DNA from: Volvox africanus
Lineage: Eukaryota > Chlorophyta > Chlorophyceae > Chlamydomonadales > Volvocaceae
Assembly: GCA_030268105.1 (NCBI GenBank)
Contig: BSDZ01000010.1
Coordinates: 4,440,001-4,504,000, forward strand
Reading direction: 5' to 3'
Length of the DNA stretch: 64,000 nucleotides
A model generated the notes under the pieces. That model worked only from the letters and a program-made list of their open reading frames with translations. It made no database searches and was not told the DNA's origin. The position numbers were made by a program, and so were the translations under genes. Positions 1 to 10,100 of the stretch are shown here, in pieces (the stretch's first letter is position 1; every line of letters starts with the position of its first letter).

Positions 1-1
1 T

Positions 2-1420
2 GGCACAAACGTCCTGCCCTGCCGCTGGGTCTACAAACTCAAGACATGCCCTGATGGCTCAATCGACAGATACAAGGCGCGTCTGGTTGCGAAGGGCTTC
101 GCACAACGCGAGGGGGTGGATTTTGGAGAACTGTATGCACCTACATCACGAGGCTCATCATTCCGGGCCATCCTAGCCATCGCCGCCGCCAGGGACTTCG
201 ACGTACACCAACTAGATGTCTCCACGGCCTTTTTGAACGGCGACCTCAAAGAGGAAATCTGGATGAAACCACCACCGGGATACGACCTGGCGACCCCAGG
301 AGCTGCCTGCCGGCTACTCAAGTCGATATATGGCCTTCGCCAAGCATCCCGCTGCTGGTACGACAAACTATGCACCAAATTCGCTGAAATCGGACTCACC
401 ACATCCAAATCTGACCAAGCGATGTTCGTGAGAGCAAACAACAGCAAAGGAGACGTGTTCATGCTGGTCCACGTGGACGACATGTGCATTGCGGCTAAAG
501 ACCCCGAGCTGATCCGAAATCTCAAGGCAGAAATCGGCAAACTATTCAAGGTAAGAGATCTTGGCCGCATTGAGGTATTTCTGGGCATGGAAGTTCGACG
601 GCAACCCAATGGAGAGATCACGTTATCACAATCCAGCTATGTGGAACGCATCCTACATAAGCATGGCATGAGCGAGGTTAAACCCAGAGCCATCCCCATA
701 GCTGTGGGAGCAAAACTTCACCTGGACAAAGACACCGAGCTGTTGGAGGATCCGACGCCGTACAGAGCACTCATTGGTGAGCTCAACTACCTGGCAGTCA
801 GCACGCGTCCAGACCTTGGCTTCGCCCTCAGCATGTTGTCACGGTTCATGGCCAAGCCAACCAAACCCGCAATGGGCATGGCAAAGGGGGTCCTTCGCTA
901 CGTGGCGGGCACGCGCAACCTGGGCCTACAGTTCCGGCGGGAGAGCAAGGAGATCATCGATGGATATTGCGATTCGGACTGGGCAGGAGACACTAACTCA
1001 AGGCGATCCACGACTGGGTACGTATTTCGCGTTAATGGTACCGCAATCAGCTGGAGCAGTCAGTTGCAGCGCACTGTGGCAGCGTCATCCGTGGAGGCTG
1101 AATACCAGGCCCTTTCCAGCGCAGTCAGGGAAGTCCTTTGGCTGAATAAGCTATGCGGGGACCTTAATGTGGACTCCGACGGAATCAGAATCAACATAGA
1201 CTCACAAGGGGCCTTAGACCTAGGCAACAACCCCATTACATCATCACGGTCTAAGCATATTGATGTACAGCACCACATGATTCGCGAGAGAGTGATAGAG
1301 GGCGACGTGGCACTGGGGCATTGCCGCACGGAGGAGATGGTGGCGGACGCATTGACCAAACCACTGCCAGAAGGAAAGTTCGTCTGGTGCCGCCGTGAAA
1401 TGGGACTAGACGATACCTGA
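2..1420 (+). CDS. Copia-A polyprotein, C-terminal part (reverse transcriptase and RNase H), cut by window edge
   Basis: This is the C-terminal third of a Ty1/Copia Gag-Pol polyprotein; the frame is open from base 2 to the TGA at 1418-1420. It would copy element RNA into cDNA inside virus-like particles. Visible motifs are RWVYKLK near the start, QLDVSTAFLNG at ~208-240, the catalytic VHVDDM at ~467-484 (Copia-type xVDD box), the Copia RNase H block DSDWAGD at ~972-992, SSVEAEY at ~1085-1105 and SKHIDVQHH at ~1250-1275. It is intact as far as seen. Compared with the other family-A copies in the window it has small changes (ELYAPT for ELFAPT, MLVHVDD for VLVHVDD), so it is a separate insertion. 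The family is known; host and activity are inferred. Confidence 0.95.
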   Translation, partial: GTNVLPCRWVYKLKTCPDGSIDRYKARLVAKGFAQREGVDFGELYAPTSRGSSFRAILAIAAARDFDVHQLDVSTAFLNGDLKEEIWMKPPPGYDLATPGAACRLLKSIYGLRQASRCWYDKLCTKFAEIGLTTSKSDQAMFVRANNSKGDVFMLVHVDDMCIAAKDPELIRNLKAEIGKLFKVRDLGRIEVFLGMEVRRQPNGEITLSQSSYVERILHKHGMSEVKPRAIPIAVGAKLHLDKDTELLEDPTPYRALIGELNYLAVSTRPDLGFALSMLSRFMAKPTKPAMGMAKGVLRYVAGTRNLGLQFRRESKEIIDGYCDSDWAGDTNSRRSTTGYVFRVNGTAISWSSQLQRTVAASSVEAEYQALSSAVREVLWLNKLCGDLNVDSDGIRINIDSQGALDLGNNPITSSRSKHIDVQHHMIRERVIEGDVALGHCRTEEMVADALTKPLPEGKFVWCRREMGLDDT

Positions 1421-1725
1421 CAAAGAAGCCATCGATCTGTTGGTAGAAACCAGCTCATATAGGCCAATAAGGCGTGAGCCCGGGTGGCTGGCTGTAGTTA
1501 AGCTGTTTTTGATAGTGAGGTCATTATTTCTTATGACAATAACGTTCATAAGCGAAGGATTACTTATTCTTGTTGTGGCATCTAACAGCACCAGTCCAGC
1601 ATCGTCTCAATCACCTTATCGTAGAGGTTTATTTCAGTGATACTTAGTAACTTGACGCTACTATCTTTGAGGGGGTGTGATATTGGAGTGCCCTATTCGA
1701 CCATGACGTGCATCCCGAGGGGGTG
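1421..1725 (+). other. Copia-A 3' untranslated region with polypurine tract
   Basis: Non-coding tail between the pol stop codon and the 3' LTR. A polypurine tract (CGAGGGGG) lies directly before the LTR at ~1716-1723, where plus-strand priming is expected. A second GAGGGGGTGTG lies ~45 bp upstream (~1670-1680); in the 30.6-kb copy this upstream one is mutated to GAGGAAGTGTG. Confidence 0.75.
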
Positions 1726-2007
1726 TGTTGTGATTATGCGGGATTTCACGTCATCATAATACCGTCTGATAACAGTTGTGCAATAGCTCTTACTTAGGTG
1801 CGAGTAACCGCGATGTAAGTTAGGTATCGCGACGAGTGCCGTACAGTTATTATCGCGAGTATATTGTTTGTGCGCACTCTGCGCTAATTAGTCTTGCGCG
1901 TTACTAACGTTGATACTATAATTATTTATGCCAAATATACACGGTTCTTGCGTCAATACATTGTAATCTATCCACGTTTCGCATCGGTTGCTCCTATCCT
2001 CGTAAGA
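1726..2007 (+). repeat. Copia-A 3' LTR
   Basis: A 282-bp LTR starting TGTTGTGATT and ending CGTAAGA. The same 282 bp recur at 20635-20916, 30666-30947, 35433-35714 (minus), 45898-46179 (minus) and 55573-55854 (minus), as does the 41131-41412 duplicate. It holds two TGTAA pentamers and a 16-bp motif, GTATCGCGACGAGTGC (1834-1849). Downstream, the LTR abuts intron 4 of a gene M copy. The 5' half of the element, and so its target duplication, is outside the window. Confidence 0.9.
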
Positions 2008-2034
2008 CCTCAAACATACTTCCTTTTCATGTAG

Positions 2035-2145
2035 GCAAAGAGTTCAGAGCCCTCTAAGGCAAGGAACTCCAGCAGGAATGCTACAAACTCAAGCAAGGCG
2101 GCAGCGAAAAAGGTACAGCCTATTCATCCTGTCTTCCCGTTTTAG
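2035..2145 (+). pseudogene. Gene M terminal exon remnant
   Basis: Only exon 5 of gene M remains here (after the AG acceptor at 2033-2034, through the TAG stop at 2143-2145). The rest of this gene copy was cut off by the Copia-A whose 3' LTR ends at 2007, inside intron 4. It encodes a Ser/Asn/Lys-rich tail identical to that at 7054-7164. Confidence 0.7.
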
Positions 2146-2761
2146 TGAGTTGTAATTTTATGTTTCGTTCTAGTCTTTTAATTTGCTGCGTGCTTTGTGG
2201 TTTGATGTGGTATATGTCGATTTGTTTTTCTCTTTTTTAATAAAAAATGTAAGCTTATCATTTCTAAAATCATATATGTATGTTAATGGTGGGCCTTGAA
2301 GGTAACGAACAATGACGATGTGTGGCCATCCACGAAAGTGAGACGGACAAGCACGGGCATCAAAAGAAAGGTACATTATATTGAGGCCCATAGGTCTGGT
2401 ATTCCAAGCATCTTTCGGAGGACATAAAGACTGGGTGGAACATGGTTACCAGGAGGTTAGCAGATATCCCTCAAGAACCGTAGCTGTCGATCTGCAACCA
2501 CATCTCAAACACGTCCAGCCATCTTTTCTTTCAGCCAGGCATATCCAAACTGACCCACGGTTATTCTTGCCTCTGCATGCATTCAATATGCATGTACATG
2601 CAGGAGAACAATCTTATTTTCTTCCAAAGGCATGCATCCGTCAAACAAGGCAAGATGTTTAATAATGCCCTACAATAGGCCTCAACACTTCTCTTACCTT
2701 GGCACACTACAACGCCATCACCATTATTCACAGTGACCCTCCACAGAGGGTCATCCAAACG
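2146..2761 (-). other. Convergent 3' region between genes M and U, with a possible extra gene U exon
   Basis: This 616-bp stretch lies between the two stop codons. On the + strand TGTAA follows the gene M stop within 10 nt, and an AATAAA/TGTAA pair lies ~90-105 nt further on (2238-2252). On the minus strand, reading on in frame after the gene U TAA gives 21 open codons (2761-2699), then a consensus donor (CAAG|GTAAGAG at 2697), a 148-nt intron and an acceptor at 2551-2550. A further 34 codons follow, with a C-x2-C-x-C cluster, to a TAA at 2448-2446. Whether this is read is unknown. Confidence 0.4.
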
Positions 2762-4227
2762 TTATTTGTACGCTTGAACAGTGCTTCCTGAGGCAAGAAG
2801 CTCGGCTGGGTTTGTGGGTTCCAGCAGCTGTAACTGCCCATGATCCATGGCCCCTAACTGTGAAAGTACACCAAGTTCTGCTGCATCGGGTTCATCATCC
2901 TCAGATTCAGGATAACTATGTTGGCATAAGTTATCCAGGATTGCTGATATATATTCTAGAGTTTGCCGGTGATTAGGATTGGCAGGATCAAGATCATCCA
3001 TAACGTGAATGAGAGCAGAAACAAGTGAGGAGGGCAGAGCTGTTTTTTCCTGAACCTGCGAATGTCCACTGCTATCCCCTGACAACACCTCTGATGTATG
3101 CCCTGAACTGTCCTTGCTGCTACTGCTGTGGTCTTCATTATGATCATCAGAGGTGTTGAAGTCATTCTCATTGTCCATGTTTAAGTTGGTATCCTCTGGG
3201 AAAGAAAGTCTGCATCTCTTCATGTGCCCATAAAGCTGCGACCGTGTCCTTCCAGTAAATGGGCATTGAGTACATGCATAAACCTCCTGACCAAGAGGGT
3301 CCTGACAACGACTGAACTTGTGCTTTTGCAGCCATGCATCTGTGAATTTTGCAGCACAGTAATATTGCATTCATTTAATCATGCTGTCATGCAAGTAAGG
3401 AGATACGTAGATGTAGCTTGCATGCCAATTTGGCGTGAGGGATATTTTAATTTTTTCCGTGCATACATGCATGGCCACGGTGGATGGCAATTGGAAGGGT
3501 TTCATTGGACCCATCCAAACAAACCACAGTGCCTGGCTCATCACACCAAAGCCCGGGCTAGTATGAATAACTGTACTTTGATTTAAAATTATTGACAGCA
3601 TGAGTGGGTGGCTGGTACGAGATGAGTGCACAATGAATGTTCCAAATAAATATATCCCTTAAAAACCTATATGAACATAAGTCATCCGTGCGCACCTGAT
3701 ATGTTATCCCTTTTGGATGAGGCTGGGCGCTTGTTCAGAAGCCTTCCACTGCCTCCAAGGAGGCGGCCAAGAACTTTAACATGGTACTGGTTATGTAAGC
3801 CGTACAAGCCAAGATGTTTATCTCGATCTGATAGCACGTCCCCTCTACTAGAAGTCAACCTCCAAACTGATCCAGGTTGAAATGTAAATAAGGAATTACT
3901 GGAGACGAAGTCCATGAGCTGTCCCACAGTTGAGTCCGTACTTCCAGAAAACGTCAACGTCCGTGACCCAGGTAAAACGACGAAAAGCTGAAGAGCTCGT
4001 TCATCATGATTGGACTGTGTAAATGACACCGTTGAGCAGTATCGCCCTATCGTAACGCCCAACACTGTGATGAGAACAAAAACAGAAGAACCCATGAGGA
4101 TCCACACTAAATATTCTGTAACATATACATCAACTAAAACAGGGGCATACAGAGCAACGTAAGAGGCAACAGCAATACCGAAAGTAATGCCACAGAAAAA
4201 GCCTAATAAAAGGTGGGCCATGAGCAT
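2762..4227 (-). CDS. Gene U: membrane-anchored ubiquitin-like/C2HC zinc-finger protein, unit 1
   Basis: A two-exon gene: exon 1 is 4227-3696 and exon 2 is 3339-2762, with a 356-nt GT-AG intron; the spliced product is 369 aa. I chose the ATG at 4227 because an in-frame TGA lies just upstream. Residues 4-28 and 38-60 are hydrophobic (two membrane helices). Residues ~78-159 look like ubiquitin: a basic/hydrophobic first strand with the LTF turn, then WRL, LSD and the final VLGRLLGG, whose Gly-Gly is at 158-159 and is followed by more protein, as in a processed precursor. After the splice, C200-x2-C203-x12-H216-x3-C220 forms a C2HC finger, followed by an Asp/Ser-rich stretch (~225-275) and an acidic C-terminus. 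It is transcribed away from gene M. Function is not known; a role in membrane or nuclear tagging is inference. Splice sites are predicted from frame continuity only. Confidence 0.6.
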
Positions 4228-5012
4228 GTAATAATATACAGTAAAGTAGCAGGATCAGACTGTTTTTCCTTACAGAACTGATATCTGACAAAGGGAAACG
4301 ACTCCTCCATTGTATGGAGTGGTACAGGCAGTACTCATGCATGTGGAGTACGAGATATTAAAGTGGAACGTGCATGTCCGCGTAATTTACACTTGAAGTA
4401 AATTTTCAATAACGAATGATAGACTTGAATAGTAAACTACATGCATACGCACAGGAAGCTCCTTATACATGCATGTACGTGAAATACTGGGATACAGCCT
4501 CATCATCATACTTCCAGGAGCTTGCTAATAAGAAACTTGATTAACATTCCTTAAAAATAATTTATGACGTTTCTCATGAACTCGTTGACTAGCTTTTACG
4601 ACAACCAACCGTTACATGCCGCAAATCGCTAGCCGCATGCGAAGAGCTAAACAGATTTTTTATGTAGGACGACGGCAATCATCAATATTATTGTAAAATA
4701 ACATTCTTTATTGCTGCTGCACCTTGTATATATGTTAAGATTTAAAGGCTAGTGCACAGCATAACTTTTATAGCAGTTGCTCTTGCTTGCTTCACGGGTG
4801 GCATTAAATGTACATATAAAGGATGTTGTAAAGCAGGGTTACGAAACATTGTTGCTTACATGGGATTGATTGGCAGCAGCACAACCCTGGACGGAGTACC
4901 AAAGCACTTCTCTTCACTTTTTAGTAGTACGTAGGGCCCATGCCTCATGTCTGCAGCTGTATGTATCCTGCTGAAGGAGCAAGTTATTTGCAATAGTACA
5001 ACCTTTTAATGA
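4228..5012. promoter_or_regulatory. Shared divergent promoter region, unit 1
   Basis: A 785-bp AT-rich gap between the divergent ATGs of genes U and M. A TATA-like TGTATATATG lies at 4726-4735, ~280 nt before the gene M start. There are many CATGCA/TGCATG words (near 4338, 4371, 4441, 4470, 4636), including a perfect 12-bp palindrome TACATGCATGTA near 4467-4478. I see no gene: small open frames here start with non-ATG codons and have no recognisable features. Confidence 0.5.
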
Positions 5013-7164
5013 ATGGAGACACATTCACCAGTTGTTTGTAAACTGCTGGTCTGCTGTCCTAATGAAGAAAAGAGGCGTATTGATACTGAGATAAATCTGT
5101 CAGTGGTAGATTTCGAGCAGCTCCTTACTGATGCAGCTGGCGCAAAATCAATCAGTGAAGTTTCAGTTCAGGTTTTAGACTCGGAGGATGAGGATGGCAA
5201 GCTTGTGGCCCAGCAGGTGGCGCCTGTGCAGCTGCTTAGCCGCTGCACTCGGTGGCTGAAGAAGGAAATTAGCGCGCCTTTCAAGGGGAAGGCTTGGAAC
5301 CAGGCTCAGAAGAAACTAACTATCCACGTATCCCTAAAACAGCCATCTGTTCAATTGGTATCCCCTGAAGTAAGCAGAATCAGTATACGAAAGGATCATG
5401 ATCGTGGTGAGCCATTAAAATGGAGCAGGTCATATGAGCAGGCCGCCATCAACAAAGCCGTCCGCGACAACGTGCCGTACAACCCCGACAGCAGCCTGAA
5501 GAATCCACGGGTCCTCATTGCGAAGGATATTCAACGTGAGCCGCATCTGCAGCCCGTTTGGGATAAGTGCTTTGCTGCTGGCTTTGCACAAGTGGCTGAC
5601 TTACAGCCAAGAGTTACGGTCGACTGCTTCAAGAAGAAATGGCAAAAGTACATACATGTTTATTTTCCTAATGTCATGCTTCTAGTGATTATCTTGTTTG
5701 TGGTAATCATACATGCCATCCATATCACTAGCTTACTTTCAGTGGGGACAGACAACAATAGAATGAAGCATGCACAGCATCATAAGTAAGCACTTTCATT
5801 CGGTGCATCCCATGTACTTTGTAGATACGCAACGGATTACAATGCCCAACGTGCAAGGGATGAAAAGGTGAAGGCCACCCACAAGGAGGAACTTGCCTGC
5901 AAGCCAGGTTTGTGAGCTCCTATCCTACTGCTACTGTCATCTATATACTTGTTTTACAACATTTTTTGATCAGGTTGATTGATAAAAAAATTCCTTTCTA
6001 TGTATTTTGAAAAATGGAATTTGGGGTAAACGTGGGCCAAAGATTTGTTTTACGACAGAGGACATGCACGCCGCTTACGCTATGTACTGGATTACGAAAA
6101 TTTTTGACAATGATGTGTATTATGGCATCTGGCGTTGATGTTCGTCTTCGCATTATTTTTATGTAGAGGACCTTGAGAAGAAGCCATGGAAGAAGCTATG
6201 GAACAAGGAGTCTCGGGCAGCCTGGAGGAGCTTCAAGTACGCTCAGCCAGATAACCCAGATGCGGGTCCCAGTGAGCGCCGCATTGCGATGGAGGATTTG
6301 AATGTGACAGATCGGCAGCAGGAGCTTATTAATGCACTTGTGCAGCGGAAGCAGATTGAAAGCAGTAAGACATCCTTCACCGTACCAGCCACTCCAGTGC
6401 CGGTTGGAGCTGGTGGAACAGCTCAGCATACACCAGGCCTTGGTGCACTGGAGTTGCCAAAAGGCACTACGGTAAGATGTGATTATGCATGTGTTCACTT
6501 TTATTATTGCTGCTGCTTCGCCACCCTAATAGTACGTACTTCTTAGTATGTTTGCAGAAAGTACGTCACAGTTCATGCATAACATTTGTTTCTTATTTTA
6601 GCTAGTTTAACAATAACAATTTTTTCATGCCTTTATTTCCTCATTTACGAAATGCTTAATTGCTACCAAACCGCAGAAAAGCGGCCAAAATGACGAGCCG
6701 CCAGGAACTCAGGATGGGCGCACTAGCCAACGCCAAAAGCAGCCCGCACATGGTGAAGATGCATTGATGATGGTGCTGGCTGCCAATGCAGCTCGCATAC
6801 ATCAGAAGGAGAAGGAGATCAAGGCCGCTAGACGCCGACAGGTTAGTCCAAATAATAGTGGTAAAGAGAGTGGATGAAGGGGTGTGCAAATTTCCAGGCG
6901 CGCTTAGCAAGGTTATTGCAGGATGGGTGATGTACATTACTGATTGCATGTACAGGGATGTACAGGTCATTAATGTCCTTTAACCTGTTTTCTCCATTTT
7001 GTCTTTTATGTAATTGTTCCTATATTCCTCAAACATACTTCCTTTTCATGTAGGCAAAGAGTTCAGAGCCCTCTAAGGCAAGGAACTCCAGCAGGAATGC
7101 TACAAACTCAAGCAAGGCGGCAGCGAAAAAGGTACAGCCTATTCATCCTGTCTTCCCGTTTTAG
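5013..7164 (+). CDS. Gene M: five-exon protein with a possible Myb/SANT-like domain, unit 1
   Basis: The exons are 5013-5647, 5825-5907, 6167-6471, 6677-6841 and 7054-7164. All have GT-AG borders and phases that keep one frame, giving 432 aa. The N-terminus (1-90) has short hydrophobic strands and an acidic DSEDEDG loop. Residues ~165-230 have Trp183, a GF pair at 190-191 and a basic KKKWQKY helix, resembling the three-helix Myb/SANT-like (trihelix/MADF) fold. This is a pattern-based guess. Exon 3 adds a second Trp- and Lys-rich segment and a Thr/Pro/Val linker, exon 4 a charged helix (KEKEIKAARRRQ), and exon 5 a Ser/Asn/Lys tail. No signal peptide or membrane helix remains after splicing. 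A nuclear DNA-binding role is inferred. It shares its promoter with gene U. Confidence 0.6.
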
Positions 7165-7169
7165 TGAGT

Positions 7170-7271
7170 TGTAATTTTATGTTTCGTTCTAGTCTTTTAA
7201 TTTGCTGCGTGCTTTGTGGTTTGATGTGGTATATGTCGATTTGTTTTTCTCTTTTTTAATAAAAAATGTAA
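7170..7271 (+). terminator. Gene M polyadenylation signals
   Basis: TGTAA at 7170-7174 and, within 15 nt of each other, AATAAA (~7258) and TGTAA (7267-7271) lie downstream of the gene M stop. TGTAA is the established chlorophyte signal and AATAAA the general one. Which is used is not determined. Confidence 0.4.
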
Positions 7272-7780
7272 GCTTATCATTTCTAAAATCATATATGTAT
7301 GTTAATGGTGGGCCTTGAAGGTAACGAACAATGACGATGTGTGGCCATCCACGAAAGTGAGACGGACAAGCACGGGCATCAAAAGAAAGGTACATTATAT
7401 TGAGGCCCATAGGTCTGGTATTCCAAGCATCTTTCGGAGGACATAAAGACTGGGTGGAACATGGTTACCAGGAGGTTAGCAGATATCCCTCAAGAACCGT
7501 AGCTGTCGATCTGCAACCACATCTCAAACACGTCCAGCCATCTTTTCTTTCAGCCAGGCATATCCAAACTGACCCACGGTTATTCTTGCCTCTGCATGCA
7601 TTCAATATGCATGTACATGCAGGAGAACAATCTTATTTTCTTCCAAAGGCATGCATCCGTCAAACAAGGCAAGATGTTTAATAATGCCCTACAATAGGCC
7701 TCAACACTTCTCTTACCTTGGCACACTACAACGCCATCACCATTATTCACAGTGACCCTCCACAGAGGGTCATCCAAACG

Positions 7781-9246
7781 TTATTTGTACGCTTGAACAG
7801 TGCTTCCTGAGGCAAGAAGCTCGGCTGGGTTTGTGGGTTCCAGCAGCTGTAACTGCCCATGATCCATGGCCCCTAACTGTGAAAGTACACCAAGTTCTGC
7901 TGCATCGGGTTCATCATCCTCAGATTCAGGATAACTATGTTGGCATAAGTTATCCAGGATTGCTGATATATATTCTAGAGTTTGCCGGTGATTAGGATTG
8001 GCAGGATCAAGATCATCCATAACGTGAATGAGAGCAGAAACAAGTGAGGAGGGCAGAGCTGTTTTTTCCTGAACCTGCGAATGTCCACTGCTATCCCCTG
8101 ACAACACCTCTGATGTATGCCCTGAACTGTCCTTGCTGCTACTGCTGTGGTCTTCATTATGATCATCAGAGGTGTTGAAGTCATTCTCATTGTCCATGTT
8201 TAAGTTGGTATCCTCTGGGAAAGAAAGTCTGCATCTCTTCATGTGCCCATAAAGCTGCGACCGTGTCCTTCCAGTAAATGGGCATTGAGTACATGCATAA
8301 ACCTCCTGACCAAGAGGGTCCTGACAACGACTGAACTTGTGCTTTTGCAGCCATGCATCTGTGAATTTTGCAGCACAGTAATATTGCATTCATTTAATCA
8401 TGCTGTCATGCAAGTAAGGAGATACGTAGATGTAGCTTGCATGCCAATTTGGCGTGAGGGATATTTTAATTTTTTCCGTGCATACATGCATGGCCACGGT
8501 GGATGGCAATTGGAAGGGTTTCATTGGACCCATCCAAACAAACCACAGTGCCTGGCTCATCACACCAAAGCCCGGGCTAGTATGAATAACTGTACTTTGA
8601 TTTAAAATTATTGACAGCATGAGTGGGTGGCTGGTACGAGATGAGTGCACAATGAATGTTCCAAATAAATATATCCCTTAAAAACCTATATGAACATAAG
8701 TCATCCGTGCGCACCTGATATGTTATCCCTTTTGGATGAGGCTGGGCGCTTGTTCAGAAGCCTTCCACTGCCTCCAAGGAGGCGGCCAAGAACTTTAACA
8801 TGGTACTGGTTATGTAAGCCGTACAAGCCAAGATGTTTATCTCGATCTGATAGCACGTCCCCTCTACTAGAAGTCAACCTCCAAACTGATCCAGGTTGAA
8901 ATGTAAATAAGGAATTACTGGAGACGAAGTCCATGAGCTGTCCCACAGTTGAGTCCGTACTTCCAGAAAACGTCAACGTCCGTGACCCAGGTAAAACGAC
9001 GAAAAGCTGAAGAGCTCGTTCATCATGATTGGACTGTGTAAATGACACCGTTGAGCAGTATCGCCCTATCGTAACGCCCAACACTGTGATGAGAACAAAA
9101 ACAGAAGAACCCATGAGGATCCACACTAAATATTCTGTAACATATACATCAACTAAAACAGGGGCATACAGAGCAACGTAAGAGGCAACAGCAATACCGA
9201 AAGTAATGCCACAGAAAAAGCCTAATAAAAGGTGGGCCATGAGCAT
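7781..9246 (-). CDS. Gene U, unit 2 (promoter displaced by a LINE)
   Basis: Same two-exon gene as at 2762-4227: exon 1 is 9246-8715 and exon 2 is 8358-7781. The coding sequence is unchanged. The LINE inserted at 9260-9267, only ~14 bp upstream of the ATG and in the opposite orientation. It creates a new in-frame upstream ATG at 9288 that would add 14 residues, and it moves the normal promoter 6.2 kb away. This copy is probably silent or driven from within the LINE. Confidence 0.6.
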
Positions 9247-9266
9247 GTAATAATATACAGTAAAGT

Positions 9267-10100
9267 ATGCCCTGCAAACCCCCTCCACGAACGGAGCTCA
9301 ATCGCCAGCGAGACCTCAAACGTCAACGCCTGCCAACCCACCAGCCAAATCCCCCAGCCCAGCCCACAGCCCGACTGAGAGGTCTGGACCCCTCGTCCAG
9401 CATGGCCAACACTGTGCCATCCTTTGCGGATGTTCTCAGGCAGCACCCACAGGGGCCCCCAAGGCAACCCACACCCAGCTCTCTGATGCCACTCCCACCT
9501 GGGGCGCCCCAACCCATGGCCCCACCACCCAGGCTGCCGCCCCAAGCTATCATCGAAGCAGCCGCAACAGCAGCAATGGCCAGGGAAGCAGCAGCCAAAG
9601 CCGCTACAGCAGCATGCAAACCCAGAACCCCGACTAATACCACTGATGTAGTCACAGAATGTGCAGCCCAACCACCACCTCCCCAACCAGCATCAAAGCC
9701 AGACAACCAGGGGGTGGTGAACGAGGTCAACGTACCAGCTGGACGCTCACTCTCCAGGGCCAGGGCACAAGAGCATACCTCAAACAGCCACGCCCTCACC
9801 AGAACCCAACAAAACAAAATTCGCAAGCAGCGACTGACCCACCTGCCAGAGGAGGTACGAGCCCAGCGGCACATGGCCCAAACAGAGAGGGCAAGGCAAG
9901 CCCGGAAGGCCAAACTAGCCTTGCAACGGAAGGAGAGGGAGTCAACGGTATCAGGTGGTATAACCAAGGAGGCACTCCGACCACGGCGGACACCCACTCG
10001 GCGTCCCCGGCAAACCAAAAACAACCCCAACCCATCCCAGGACATGGACTGCGATGGGAAGGAGTATGACCCCCCCAACCGGGAAACCCAAGCCGAATAA
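9267..10100 (+). CDS. LINE ORF1 protein (probably 5'-truncated)
   Basis: A 277-aa frame rich in Pro, Ala and Gln (~1-130), with an alanine-rich helix at ~90-115 and a strongly basic second half (RQARKAKLALQRK at ~210-222). It fits an RNA-binding ORF1 chaperone by position and charge, but I see no CCHC knuckle or RRM motif. The first ATG straddles the insertion junction; the next in-frame ATG is at ~9402, so the native N-terminus is uncertain. The stop TAA overlaps the ORF2 ATG by one base. Confidence 0.7.
   Translation: MPCKPPPRTELNRQRDLKRQRLPTHQPNPPAQPTARLRGLDPSSSMANTVPSFADVLRQHPQGPPRQPTPSSLMPLPPGAPQPMAPPPRLPPQAIIEAAATAAMAREAAAKAATAACKPRTPTNTTDVVTECAAQPPPPQPASKPDNQGVVNEVNVPAGRSLSRARAQEHTSNSHALTRTQQNKIRKQRLTHLPEEVRAQRHMAQTERARQARKAKLALQRKERESTVSGGITKEALRPRRTPTRRPRQTKNNPNPSQDMDCDGKEYDPPNRETQAE

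Noticed and set aside
2446..2761. Reassigned genetic code (TAA read as Gln, as in some ulvophyte algae)
   Set aside because: The long retroelement frames and gene M use no internal TAA or TAG, so the standard code fits better.
3224..3586. 120-codon + strand frame opposite gene U
   Set aside because: Antisense to exon 2 and the intron of gene U, with a non-ATG start and no domain.
4752..4934. Hydrophobic 60-codon frame upstream of gene M in every unit copy
   Set aside because: It starts at GTG rather than ATG, lies in the promoter or 5' untranslated region, and its repetition only reflects unit duplication.
9323..10078. 251-codon minus frame opposite LINE ORF1
   Set aside because: A shadow of the GC-rich, low-complexity ORF1 sequence; Trp/Gly/Val-rich with no family features.
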